From: Thermoflexus sp035573655
GTDB taxonomy: Bacteria; Chloroflexota; Anaerolineae; Thermoflexales; Thermoflexaceae
Length of the DNA: 29,550 nt
Assembly: GCA_035573655.1 (NCBI GenBank)
Contig: DATMAC010000141.1
Location: 1-29,550 of the forward strand
Reading direction: 5' to 3'
The translations under genes and the position numbers were made by a program. Position 1 is the stretch's first letter; the number at the start of each line of letters is the position of its first letter. Below, in pieces: positions 14,267 to 23,000 of the stretch. The notes beneath the pieces were generated by a model. It saw only the letters and a list, made by a program, of their open reading frames with translations. It was not told the DNA's origin and did no database searches.

Positions 14267-17200
14267 TCAGCATCCCGCCCAAGCCCGGAGCAAGCGCTCC
14301 AGATCTTGGGGCCAGGTGGGTCGACGAGGGATCCGCACGGCGCCGTCGGCAATCCAACCTCCCAGTTCCCGGACCAGGCCATCCGCCTGAGGGGGCGCCG
14401 GGCGAAGGACTAAGGTCCGCCCTTCGGTGTAGATCCGTTCGATCCCCGCGCGGGCGGCCAGGATCTTGAACCGCAGTTGCTGGAGCAGGTTGCGGGCCTC
14501 CTCCGGGGGCGGGCCGAACCGATCCTTCAGCTCCGCCGCGATCTCCTCCACCCCTTCCAGCGTCTGAACCCCCGCCATTCGGCGGTAGAGTTGGAGCCGG
14601 AGCTTCGGATCCGGCACGTAGTGTTCGGGCAGCCCGATGGGCCACGGGAGGTTCAGGGTGACCCCCTCGGGGGAGGGCGGCGGCGGGGGCGATCCTTCCC
14701 GCTCCGCCCGCAGCTCCGCGATCGTCCGGTTCAGCATCTTCATATAGAGATCGAAGCCCACCGCGGCGATGTGCCCATGCTGGCGCGTGCCCAAGATCTC
14801 CCCCGCGCCACGGACCTCGAGGTCCCGCATGGCCAAGTGGAACCCGCCGCTGAGGCCGGGGATCTCATAGATCGCAGCCAGCCGCTCCCGGGCCTCCGCG
14901 GTGAGCGGGATCTTCGGATCGTAAAGGAAGTAGGCGTAACCTTGGAGGACGCTGCGGCCCACCCGCCCGCGCAGCTGGTAAAGCTGCGCCAGCCCGAAGA
15001 GATCGGCTCGGATCACGATCATGGTGTTGGCGTTCGGGATGTCCAGCCCGCTGCTGATGATGTCCGTGGCCACCAGCACGTCGATCTCGCCCCGGGTGAA
15101 GGCCATCATGGTCTTCTCCAGCTGACGGGGCGGCATCTGGCCGTGGGCCATGCCGAAACGGGCCCCGGGCACTAACGCCTCGAGCCGCTCCTTCCAGGCC
15201 TCCAAACCGTGCACGCGGTTGTACACCACGAAGACCTGTCCGCCCCGGTCTAGCTCCCGCATGATCGCCGATCGCACCAGGCGGTCATCGTAAGGCCCCA
15301 CATACACCTGCACCGGCAGCCGCTCCTCCGGCGGCGTCTGGATCAGGCTGATATCCCGCAGGCCGCTCAAGGCCAGATACAGGGTACGGGGGATGGGCGT
15401 CGCCGTAAGGGTGAGCACATCCACCTCGGCCCGGAGGCGCTTGAAGTGCTCCTTGTGCATCACCCCGAAGCGCTGCTCCTCATCGATAATCACCAACCCC
15501 AAGTCCTTGAAGACCACATCGGGCTGGAGGAGCCGATGGGTGCCGATCAGGATATCGATCTCCCCCTCCCGCAGCCGGCGCAGGATGTCCGCCTGTTCCT
15601 TCGGCGAGCGCAGCCGGGTGAGGACTTCCACCACCACCGGGAAGGGGGCGAGGCGGGCGCGGAAGGTCTCGTAGTGCTGGTGGGCTAAGATCGTGGTGGG
15701 GGCCAGCATGGCCACCTGTTTGCCGTCCATCACGGCCTTGAACGCCGCCCGCAGGGCCACCTCCGTCTTCCCGAATCCGGCATCCCCGCACAGCAGCCGA
15801 TCCATCGGCCGCGGCTGCTCCATATCGGCCTTGACCTCCTCGATCGCCCGCAGCTGATCTTCTGTTTCAATAAAGGGGAAGGAGGCCTCCAGCTCCCGCT
15901 GCCACGGGGTGTCCGGTGAGAACGCGTGGCCGCGGGCCACCTCCCGCCGGGCGTAAAGCTCCAGCAGCTCCCGGGCGACCTCCGCGGCGGCCTGGCGGGC
16001 CCGCGCCCGCGCCTGCGCCCAATCCCCGCCGCCCAGAGGATGGATCTCCGGCGGCTGATCCGTCGGCCCCACATAGCGGCTCACCCGATCCGCCTGATCC
16101 ACCGGCACGTAGAGGCGGTCGTTGCCCGCATAGCGTACCACCAGGTACTCCCGCTCCACGCCGTCCAAGTTCAGGCGGACCAACCCCTCGAAGATCCCAA
16201 TGCCGAAGTCCTCGTGGACGACGTAGTCCCCTTCCCGCAGTTCCCGGATCCACTCCGGCGGGGGCCCCCGCCGGATCCGCCGACGCCAGGGGAGCGGACG
16301 CAACACCCCGAAGAGCTCCGCGTCGGTGAGCAACGCGAAGCGACGGCCATCTTTTGTGCGAAAGAGGAACCCCCCGCTCAGCGCCCCGTTCACGAAGTAA
16401 ACCCGGCGGGGAAGGGGCGGAGCGTCCAGGGACTCGACCACCAGGGCGGCCTCCTCCAGGCCCCGGGCGTGATCCGCCCAGACGGCGGCCAGGCGTGTGG
16501 CCTGGCGGCTGACGATCACCACCGCCTCGCCCAGATGCAGACGCCGGGCCACGTCCTCCAGGATCCGTTGGAGCTGTCCGCCGAACCGAGGCGGCGCTTC
16601 GATAGGGAAAGCGGGGACCCCCCCCGCTTCGGGGAGGGCGGTGATATGGAGCGTGGGCCGCTGTTGCAGATAGCTCTCCCACAGCGAACGGTTCACGAAC
16701 GGATCCGGGTAATTCGGGGGAAGGAACCCCGCCCCCTCGGCGCGGGCTCGGAGCTCCTGGGCCTCTTCCATCAGCTCCTCCCACGCCGCCTGGATCTCCG
16801 ATTCGTCCAAAAGGATCACCCAAGCCTCTTCCGGAAGATACGCAATGGGTGTAGTGGCATCCCCATAAAAATAGGGAAGGTAAAACTCCAGCAATGGAAA
16901 CGGCGTTCCCTGAGCCAGCGATTGGCGTTCCCGCTCCAGGGCTTCCGCCTCGGCAGGGGCTTCTGCCGAGGGCTGCCAGGCCGCGAGCTGCTCCGCGACC
17001 GCAGGCCCGTACGTCGGCAGCGCCTCCCGGGCGGGCAGGATGCGAACCTGTTCCACCACCCGAAGGGTTCGCTGGGTGGTTGGATCGAAGGCTCGCATGC
17101 TGGCAATGCGATCCGCTTCCCATTCGATCCGAACCGGCTCCGGAGCAGTCGATGGGAAGAGGTCCACGATCCCTCCCCGGCGGGCGAACTGGCCGGGATG

Positions 17201-17719
17201 GGTCACCACAGTGACCGGTTCATAACCCGCCTCCAGGAGATAGCGGATGAACCCTTCCATGGGAAGGTCCTGGCCGGCCCGCAGGATCCGGCGCAGCCGG
17301 TGGAAAAGCCGTGGGGGGAGCGTGCGGAGCAGGAGAGCGCGGGTGGAGGCCACGACCACCGGCGCGGGGTCACCGTTCAGTCCGGCCATCGCGGCCAGGG
17401 CCGTCAACCGCTCCGCTCGGATCTCCGGGGGCCATGGAGCCCGCTCGTAGGGAAGCACCGGGGGCTCCGGCAGCCGGTGGATTCGCTCCGGACCCAGCCA
17501 GAGCGCCAGATCCTGGGTGAGCAGCTGGGCTCGCTCGGCGGTTCCAGCCACGATCAGGACCGGCTGGGAAGCCCGCTGGGCCAGCGCGGCGATCCAGAAA
17601 GACCAGGCCGCCCGAGGAAGCGCCATCCGGGGGTGCTCCCGAGTTCCCAGGGCCTGAACCATCCGAGCGAGCGTTGGATCGGATTCCAAAGTTTTCAATA
17701 AACCGTTTAGAGATCCCAT
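14267..17719 (-). CDS. mfd: Transcription-repair coupling factor Mfd
   Basis: 1150 aa from the ATG at 17719 (GTG at 17728 is possible; neither has a clear ribosome site). Mfd removes RNA polymerase stalled at DNA lesions and recruits UvrA. In order: UvrB-like N-terminal module ('VLPYERAPWPPEIRAERL'); CarD-like RNA polymerase interaction domain ('GDYVVHEDFGIGIFEGL', about 493); translocase with Walker A 'GDAGFGKTE' (about 643), 'IIDEEQRFGV' (about 744), 'TLTATPIPRTLYLALSG'; helicase-C motifs 'ATDIISSGLDIPN' and 'QLYQLRGRVGRS' (about 910); and a C-terminal TRCF domain ('NLPWPIGLPEHYVPD'). All expected parts are present and the length is normal. It converges with the ccm operon across a 102-bp gap. 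Confidence 0.98.
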   Translation of the reverse strand: MGSLNGLLKTLESDPTLARMVQALGTREHPRMALPRAAWSFWIAALAQRASQPVLIVAGTAERAQLLTQDLALWLGPERIHRLPEPPVLPYERAPWPPEIRAERLTALAAMAGLNGDPAPVVVASTRALLLRTLPPRLFHRLRRILRAGQDLPMEGFIRYLLEAGYEPVTVVTHPGQFARRGGIVDLFPSTAPEPVRIEWEADRIASMRAFDPTTQRTLRVVEQVRILPAREALPTYGPAVAEQLAAWQPSAEAPAEAEALERERQSLAQGTPFPLLEFYLPYFYGDATTPIAYLPEEAWVILLDESEIQAAWEELMEEAQELRARAEGAGFLPPNYPDPFVNRSLWESYLQQRPTLHITALPEAGGVPAFPIEAPPRFGGQLQRILEDVARRLHLGEAVVIVSRQATRLAAVWADHARGLEEAALVVESLDAPPLPRRVYFVNGALSGGFLFRTKDGRRFALLTDAELFGVLRPLPWRRRIRRGPPPEWIRELREGDYVVHEDFGIGIFEGLVRLNLDGVEREYLVVRYAGNDRLYVPVDQADRVSRYVGPTDQPPEIHPLGGGDWAQARARARQAAAEVARELLELYARREVARGHAFSPDTPWQRELEASFPFIETEDQLRAIEEVKADMEQPRPMDRLLCGDAGFGKTEVALRAAFKAVMDGKQVAMLAPTTILAHQHYETFRARLAPFPVVVEVLTRLRSPKEQADILRRLREGEIDILIGTHRLLQPDVVFKDLGLVIIDEEQRFGVMHKEHFKRLRAEVDVLTLTATPIPRTLYLALSGLRDISLIQTPPEERLPVQVYVGPYDDRLVRSAIMRELDRGGQVFVVYNRVHGLEAWKERLEALVPGARFGMAHGQMPPRQLEKTMMAFTRGEIDVLVATDIISSGLDIPNANTMIVIRADLFGLAQLYQLRGRVGRSVLQGYAYFLYDPKIPLTAEARERLAAIYEIPGLSGGFHLAMRDLEVRGAGEILGTRQHGHIAAVGFDLYMKMLNRTIAELRAEREGSPPPPPSPEGVTLNLPWPIGLPEHYVPDPKLRLQLYRRMAGVQTLEGVEEIAAELKDRFGPPPEEARNLLQQLRFKILAARAGIERIYTEGRTLVLRPAPPQADGLVRELGGWIADGAVRIPRRPTWPQDLERLLRAWAGC

Positions 17720-18097
17720 CGCGACCACTGCATCCGTGTGGAGAGGTTAGGAGGCGCACAGAGCACCAGGGTTGCCCCGCTCGCCCCCGCGATATTCTTT
17801 CCTTGCTCTGTTGCAAACGCGTGCTGCGAATTCGTTGCGAACCGGATCGTAGGCTTCGTTTGCAGCCCTCGTGCGGAGCAAGCCCCTCCCCACGGCCCTT
17901 CGGCATTTCGAATTCACAGCAAGGGTTTGCAAACAACGTCTAACTCGTAGTGATGGGCTTTCGACCCATGGGATTTCTGGGATGGGCGAGCCGTGTGAGC
18001 GGCCTGTCTTTCACAAAACTATATTTTAGGAGTTACGTGGCGGATTTCCTCGCGGGGTTTTGGGCGGAGCCGGGCGCCTTCGGGGTCCGGTTCCGCA

Positions 18098-18124
18098 TCC
18101 CTCCTCGGTGACGAGAGGGATGGC
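18098..18124. repeat. Short hairpin
   Basis: CATCCCT and CTCG pair with CGAG and AGGGATG around a GTGA loop, with one bulged C. It lies just before the large palindromic element and may be part of the same structured region. Confidence 0.5.
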
Positions 18125-18139
18125 TCCTCCCCTAAATTT

Positions 18140-18279
18140 TTTCCAGGGCTGGGCCGGGGGCCTTCGGCCCCCGGCCCAGCCCTGGAAACCCCCAAATAAG
18201 GCTTGAATCGCAACGCAGCCCATGAGGGCGGGTTGAGGGACCCCACCCGCTCGATATCCCAGCTCATCTCCGAACTTCA
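18140..18279. repeat. Dispersed palindromic element, copy 1 (hairpin plus conserved tail)
   Basis: A perfect 23-bp inverted repeat (arms 18140-18162 and 18166-18188, TTC loop; arm core GGGCTGGGCCGGGGGCC) is followed by an A-rich spacer and a tail at 18202-18279. The tail matches 27719-27795 at about 67 of 78 positions by my hand alignment. It begins CTTGAATCGCAACGCAGCCC and ends TCCGAACTTCA. No T-run follows the hairpin on either strand, so it is not an ordinary terminator. See copy 2. Confidence 0.85.
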
Positions 18280-18289
18280 ATTATCGGCC

Positions 18290-18318
18290 TTGACAACTCC
18301 GCCCAATTATGTTATCGT
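18290..18318 (+). promoter_or_regulatory. Sigma-70-like promoter candidate
   Basis: TTGACA at 18290-18295, a 17-bp spacer and TATCGT at 18313-18318, inside an AT-richer patch right after the palindromic element tail. It reads toward tRNA-Arg, about 270 bp away. Whether it drives the tRNA or a short RNA is unknown. Confidence 0.45.
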
Positions 18319-18407
18319 AGAGCCAGCTTTTTAAAGGGTTTGGCAAATCCATTTTACAGCAGGGATCCCGGATGGCCGGAGCGAAGGATCTTCCATTAAG
18401 GTATAGT

Positions 18408-18438
18408 GGAACCCATCTGGGTGTTCCCCACCTAGGTG
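18408..18438. promoter_or_regulatory. Adjacent palindromes
   Basis: GGAACCCA/TGGGTGTTCC (18408-18427, one bulge) is followed at once by the perfect palindrome CACCTAGGTG (18429-18438). A TATAGT hexamer lies directly upstream at 18402-18407. The layout resembles an operator overlapping a start site, but no regulator is known. Confidence 0.35.
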
Positions 18439-18590
18439 TATCCTCTTTTCTGACTTCCTCGGTTTCCTTTTTGAGATCACCCGAACGATCGATCGTCCGT
18501 TGAGCAGCCGATCGATTTTTCCCCTGGGACTTTTTTCCTATTTCTAGAGCTCGAGTATCCTCCAAAATTGGTATTGGTATAGGTATTCAA

Positions 18591-18664
18591 GCCCCCTTAG
18601 CTCAAAGGGAAAGAGCAGCCGCCTTCTAAGCGGCAGAGTCCGGGTTCGAATCCCGGAGGGGGCG
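18591..18664 (+). tRNA. tRNA-Arg (anticodon TCT)
   Basis: A full cloverleaf is visible: acceptor GCCCCCT/AGGGGGC, D arm with TAGCTC and GAGC, anticodon stem GCCGC/GCGGC with loop CTTCTAA (anticodon TCT, reading AGA), and T arm CCGGG-TTCGAAT-CCCGG. Discriminator base G; the 3' CCA is not encoded. A strong terminator follows directly. Confidence 0.97.
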
Positions 18665-18668
18665 CAGC

Positions 18669-18696
18669 GGGCCGGCCCGAACGCCGGCCCTTTTTT
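18669..18696 (+). terminator. Terminator of tRNA-Arg
   Basis: GGGCCGGC (18669-18676) pairs with GCCGGCCC (18683-18690) around a 6-nt loop, followed by TTTTTTGTTT. It begins 5 nt after the tRNA. Confidence 0.93.
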
Positions 18697-18769
18697 GTTT
18701 AGAGAGCGTCTGAAAACTTGCTCTGGGTAACGACCTACCCTGTAAGTCGGGAAGTGCCCCACCCCCCTG

Positions 18770-18815
18770 GATCCCCCCCTCCCCACGGCCCTTTGGGCCG
18801 TGGGGAGGGGGGATC
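18770..18815. repeat. Long hairpin of the intergenic palindrome family
   Basis: Left arm 18770-18791 (core CCTCCCCACGGCCC) pairs with 18795-18815 around a TTT loop, with one extra C on the left. AAAAAATATTTTT follows. It could terminate plus-strand transcription that escapes the tRNA terminator, but the adjacent sequence is A-rich rather than T-rich. Confidence 0.8.
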
Positions 18816-18903
18816 AAAAAATATTTTTAGGGCTGGGAAGGCCGTCTTCCGCGGCCAAAAACTTTATCTTTCTTCTCCCCTGGAATTCAAGGGCCGAGAA
18901 TGA

Positions 18904-18930
18904 TAGGGGCACCCCTTGTGGGTGCCCCTA
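18904..18930. repeat. 11-bp hairpin
   Basis: TAGGGGCACCC (18904-18914) pairs perfectly with GGGTGCCCCTA (18920-18930), loop CTTGT. No T-run follows. Confidence 0.75.
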
Positions 18931-19075
18931 CCCATGGTGCCCTTTTGCGTAGGTTCCGGGAAGGAGGGTAGAAGAAGAAACAAAGGCCGCAGGTCGGGCC
19001 TTCGCTCACCATCTTTCACTCGATCCTCTCTCTCCAGACCGCGGGGAGGGGAACCTCACAAGCGAGGCGAAGCGG

Positions 19076-19870
19076 ATGCGACGGGCGCTGCTGATCGCCT
19101 TTGGAGGCGTAACCCTGTACCACGTCATGGCGGTGTCCTGGGGGTGGCCGAACCCCTTCTGGCTGATGCCCTTAAATACATTGCTCCAGTGGGGGTTCGC
19201 CCTCGCCCATGCCCTTCCCACCCTGGGCCGTCTCCGGGCGCTGCTCCTCCTCGGCCTCACCTTTGGGATCAGCATGGGGATGGAAGCGATCGGGGTGGCC
19301 ACCGGGTGGATTTACGGCCCTTATGTGTATACCGGGCGTTTGGGGCCTCTCCTCTTGGGGGTTCCCGTGCTGATCCCCTTCGCCTGGTTCATGATGGCCT
19401 ATCCTGCCCTCATCGTGGCATGTCAAGTTTTGGACGAGTCGCCGATTGCGCCTCGACGTCCATGGGGGGTCGCCGCCCTGGCCGCGATTTGGATGACCGC
19501 GTGGGATCTGGCGCTGGATCCCGTGATGACCCGCATGGGCTTCTGGGTATGGAAGACCCGCGGCCCCTATTTCGGGGTCCCGCTGCAGAACTTCGCCGGA
19601 TGGATGGTGACCATGCTGTTGATCTATGGGGCCTATCTCGGGGTCTCCAGCCGCTGGCCCTCCCCTGTGCCCGCTCCGCCTGGAGCGCCGCGGATGGAAG
19701 CGGTGCTCGCCTATGCGCTCGCGGGGGCACCCTTTGTGCTTTACCCCCTCCTCAACCCTCGAGCCGATCCTACCGCCCAGACCCTCGGTCTCATCGCATT
19801 CTTCACCATGGGACCACCCGTCCTGATTGCCACATTGCGCTCTCTCTCCTTCAAAGTGGTGAGAAAATAA
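19076..19870 (+). CDS. Carotenoid biosynthesis membrane protein (CruF/DUF422 family)
   Basis: 264 aa starting at the ATG at 19076 (weak GAGGCGAAG upstream). It is a polytopic membrane protein with about seven helices. The family signature is the stretch around residues 77-115, 'GWIYGPYVYTGRLGPLLLGV' followed by 'PFAWFMMAYPAL', plus 'WDLALDPVMTRMGFWVW' near 142 and 'YFGVPLQNFAGW' near 165. Members include CruF, a 1',2'-hydratase acting on acyclic carotenoid ends, and the haloarchaeal bisanhydrobacterioruberin hydratase. No other carotenoid gene is in the window, so the exact reaction is uncertain. Upstream and downstream gaps both hold long hairpins. Confidence 0.87.
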   Translation: MRRALLIAFGGVTLYHVMAVSWGWPNPFWLMPLNTLLQWGFALAHALPTLGRLRALLLLGLTFGISMGMEAIGVATGWIYGPYVYTGRLGPLLLGVPVLIPFAWFMMAYPALIVACQVLDESPIAPRRPWGVAALAAIWMTAWDLALDPVMTRMGFWVWKTRGPYFGVPLQNFAGWMVTMLLIYGAYLGVSSRWPSPVPAPPGAPRMEAVLAYALAGAPFVLYPLLNPRADPTAQTLGLIAFFTMGPPVLIATLRSLSFKVVRK

Positions 19871-19916
19871 GAGAAGGGCTACGCCGTGCGGGGCTTGCGA
19901 GCAGAGATGGAGGAGT

Positions 19917-20022
19917 CCCAACCCCTTCCATCCTTCTCCCCACCGCACTCTTATCCGGTAGGCCAGGGGGATGGAAAGGATTGGGGGGTGAGCCGGGCGC
20001 CGAAGGCGCCCAGCTCACCCCC
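19917..20022. repeat. Nested inverted repeats between carotenoid gene and regulator
   Basis: GGGGGTGAGCCGGGCGCC (19984-20001) pairs with 20005-20022 around a GAA loop with one mismatch; its core is the same as the hairpin at 28514. A second inverted repeat, 19917-19933 with 19969-19985 (two mismatches in 17 bp), overlaps its left edge. The two folds share only a few bases. Confidence 0.8.
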
Positions 20023-20060
20023 TACGCTCCCAGAGAACTTAGACTGGAAGGATCGCTCCG

Positions 20061-23000
20061 ATGTTGCGCGTGCGGATGTTCGGGCGTTTTGAGGTGTGGC
20101 GGGGGGAGTCTCTCATTCCCGAGTCTGCGTGGTTCACCCGTCAGGCTAAGCAGCTGTTCAAGATCCTGCTGCTGGCCCGCGGGAAGCCGGTGCCCGCCGA
20201 TCAGCTGCTGGACTGGCTCTGGCCCCAAGCTGATCCTCAACGGGCCGCGATCACCCTGCGCAGCACCGTTCACGCACTGCGCCGCGCGCTGGAGCCGGAC
20301 CGCCCGCCCCGCGCCTCGCAGTACATCCTCTCTCAGCCGCCCGGCTACGCGGTGGCCCACGATGCGCCGCTCTGGGTAGATGTATGGACGTTCGAGGACC
20401 TCCTGGAGGCCGTCGGGCGGACGGACGCGCCGGAGGAACGACGCGCCCGCCTGGTGGAAGCCCTGGCCCTGTATCGGGATGATCTTCTGATTGAGGACCC
20501 CTATGCGGAGTGGGCGCTGGCGGAACGGGAGCGGCTGCGGGAGCGATTCATCGAAGCGGCGCTGGATCTGGCGGAGCTCCTGGCCGGTGCAGGCACCCCC
20601 GAGAAAGCCATCCCCCTCTGCCGGCGGGTGCTCATGCTGGACGAATTCCGGGAACCGGCCTATCGGGCCCTGATGCGCTATCAAATCGCGGTTGGGGATA
20701 TCGCGGGGGCGCTGAGCACTTATGAGCGTTGCCGTCAGGTGCTGCGGGAAGCCTTTGGGGTGGAACCTTCCCCTCCCACCCGTGCCCTTTATGAGGCGCT
20801 CCTCCGGGGCGAGCTCCAGCCCGCCCGTTTGGGCGCTCCGCGGCCGGTTCAGGATCTCCCCATCCCGGAAGGGCGCGCGGGGGAGATCTTCGTCGGGCGG
20901 GAGGGGGAGCTTGAGCGTCTGCAGGAAGTCTTCGGAGGATTCCCTAAGGGACATGGAGGCGTAGCGATCCTGATCGGGGAGCCGGGGGCTGGCAAAACCC
21001 GCCTGGCGGTGGAGGCGATCCGCCGCTTCGCCCCGGATGCGGATGTCCTCCACGTCCGCGGCCTCTTCATCGAACGCACACTTCCCTTCTCATGCCTAGC
21101 GGAAGGCCTGCGCCGCCTGTTGAGCCAGCTTCCAGAGGATCGGCGGAGGAGGCTGCCGACCTTCGCGCTGGCTCAGGTGGCCCGGCTGATCCCTTCCCTG
21201 CACCTGATTTATTCGAACCTGCCCAGCGTTCCGGAGACCACGCCGGAGGAAAACCGGCACCGTCTGGTTGACAGCTTTTCCAACCTGATCATCACCTTGG
21301 CGGATCAGCACCCGCTGGTCGTGTTCGCGGATGATCTGCACTGGGCCGACGAGGCCACCCTAACGGTGGTGGGCCGCCTGGCCCGGCGGGCGTCCCGACA
21401 TTCCCTCGTGCTGCTGCTGGTGCATACGCCGGAGGAGGAGCCCGAGGGGCGGGAGGTCAGTCATCTGCTGGAGACGTTACGTCGGGAGGGGATCGGCCGT
21501 TGGATCCGTGTCGGGCGTCTGCCTGTGGAGGCCATCACCCGCTGGCTGGCCCAGTGGAGCGGGGAGCCCCCGGAGCGCCTGAAGGATCTTGCCCATCGCC
21601 TTTATAGCTTGACGGAGGGGAACGCCCTCTTCACGGCCGAGCTGCTGCGGGCGGCGTTGGGGATGGGGGAACCATTCCGGCGGGAAACCCTGGAGCGCTA
21701 CCTGGAAGGGCCGGCGGCGATCTCCTCCCTGCGGGCGCTGATCGCGGACCGCATCGCCCGCCTGCCGGAGCAGGCTCGGGAGATCCTGGAGATCGCCGCC
21801 GTGATCGGACGGGCTTTCCCTGTTCAGTGGCTGGAGCTGGTCGGCCCGCCGGATCCGGAGCCCTATCTCCGGATCCTGCTGGATCGGCATTTCCTCCAGG
21901 AGGATTCGGAGGACCGCCTCTCGTTTGTGCACGAGGTCGTCCGCCGTGTCATCTATGAGGCCATTCCCCCGGTGGTTCGACGACGTCAGCATCTGCGCTT
22001 GGCGGAAGCGCTGGCTGCTCTGTACGGACCCCATCCGGGCCCCTACAGCGTCGAGATCGCCTATCACTTCCAGCGCGCGGGCCGATCCGCGCTCCCGGCG
22101 ATGGTGCGCTATGCGGTGGAGGCCGGCGATCACGCTCGACAGGCGTACGGGTTCCGACAGGCGGTGCGCCATTACGATGAAGCCCTGTCCGCGGCCAGCC
22201 TGAGCCCGCATAAAGAAGGTCTGGCGGAATGGATCCGGCGGGCCTATCTGGGGCGTGGGATGGCCCTCGAGGCGTTGGGGGATTGGGAGGGCATCGTCGA
22301 GACCTACACACGATTCCGGGAATGGGCGGAAACCCATGGAGACCGGGTCCATGCGCTGAACGCGGCCCGCCGGCTGATGACCACGCTGGCCATGCTCGGC
22401 CGGCTGGAGGAAGCCGGGGATCTGGCGGGGGAGATCCGGGCCCAGTTTGCGGCCGCCCTCAGCCTCGCCGAGACGGATTTGTTGGATCGCCTGGAGCTGG
22501 TCTTCGGGGAGGAAGTTGTCGCATCTCCTTCGGGGGAGGGGTTTTTCCAACCCGCTCCTCCCTTGTGGGGTCGGCCCTGGGTGGAGTTGGCGGAAGCCAC
22601 GGCACCGGAACAGGCGCCGTTGCTGCTGAACCTTTACGGATGGATCTTAACGTTGCAGGGGATGTCGGAGCCTGCGGAGGCATGCCTGCATCAGGCGTTG
22701 GCCATCGCGGAGGCCACGGCGCAATGGCCTCATGTGGTGATGAGCTGCAATCTGATGGCTTATCTGCAGGACCTACGTGGGGATTTCACCGACGCCCAGG
22801 CCTGGCTGAACAAGGGACTGCAGCTGGCCCGGCGGGTCCCGGAGATGGACTGGAGCACCATCTGGGCGCGGATCTTTCAAGGATACCTCGCGCTGCGGGC
22901 ACGCCAGCTAGAGGAGGCCCAGGCCCAGTTCCAGAGCGTGCTGACCCTGTTGAAGGGTCAATCCGCCCTTCGAGCGCACCGCCTGAGCGCTCAAATCGGC

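Larger units (their letters stand above)
17739..18590. other. Long non-coding region between mfd and tRNA-Arg
   Basis: About 850 bp with no convincing gene. The part next to mfd has three TTGC(A/G)AAC words (17811-17818, 17835-17842, 17927-17934), the last inside the palindrome GTTTGCAAAC, and a possible minus-strand promoter (TTGCAA at 17811-17816, GCGATA complement at 17789-17794). The middle holds a degenerate hairpin (about 18063-18097), a hairpin at 18098-18124 and the long palindromic element at 18140. The right part holds a promoter candidate at 18290 and small palindromes described separately. Open frames here are translations of the palindromes. Confidence 0.6.
18697..19075. other. 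Intergenic region with hairpins before the carotenoid gene
   Basis: No gene is visible in these 379 bp. It holds the hairpins at 18770-18815 and 18904-18930, and between them a half-element (about 18825-18865) reading TTTTTAGGGCTGGGAAGGCC, which matches the left arm of the hairpin at 25094 but lacks its right arm. Confidence 0.6.

Noticed and set aside
15926..17701. 591-codon plus-strand open frame opposite mfd
   Set aside because: Antisense shadow of a well-supported Mfd; low-complexity basic composition and no recognisable domain.
18019..18267. Open frames across the hairpin region, similar to frames at 27515-27868
   Set aside because: The similarity comes from the repeated DNA element; there is no ribosome site, and the protein-level match runs through a palindrome.
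17739..18590. CRISPR array or tandem repeats in the palindrome-rich gap
   Set aside because: No regularly spaced direct repeats; the repeated words are unevenly placed and the hairpins differ from one another.
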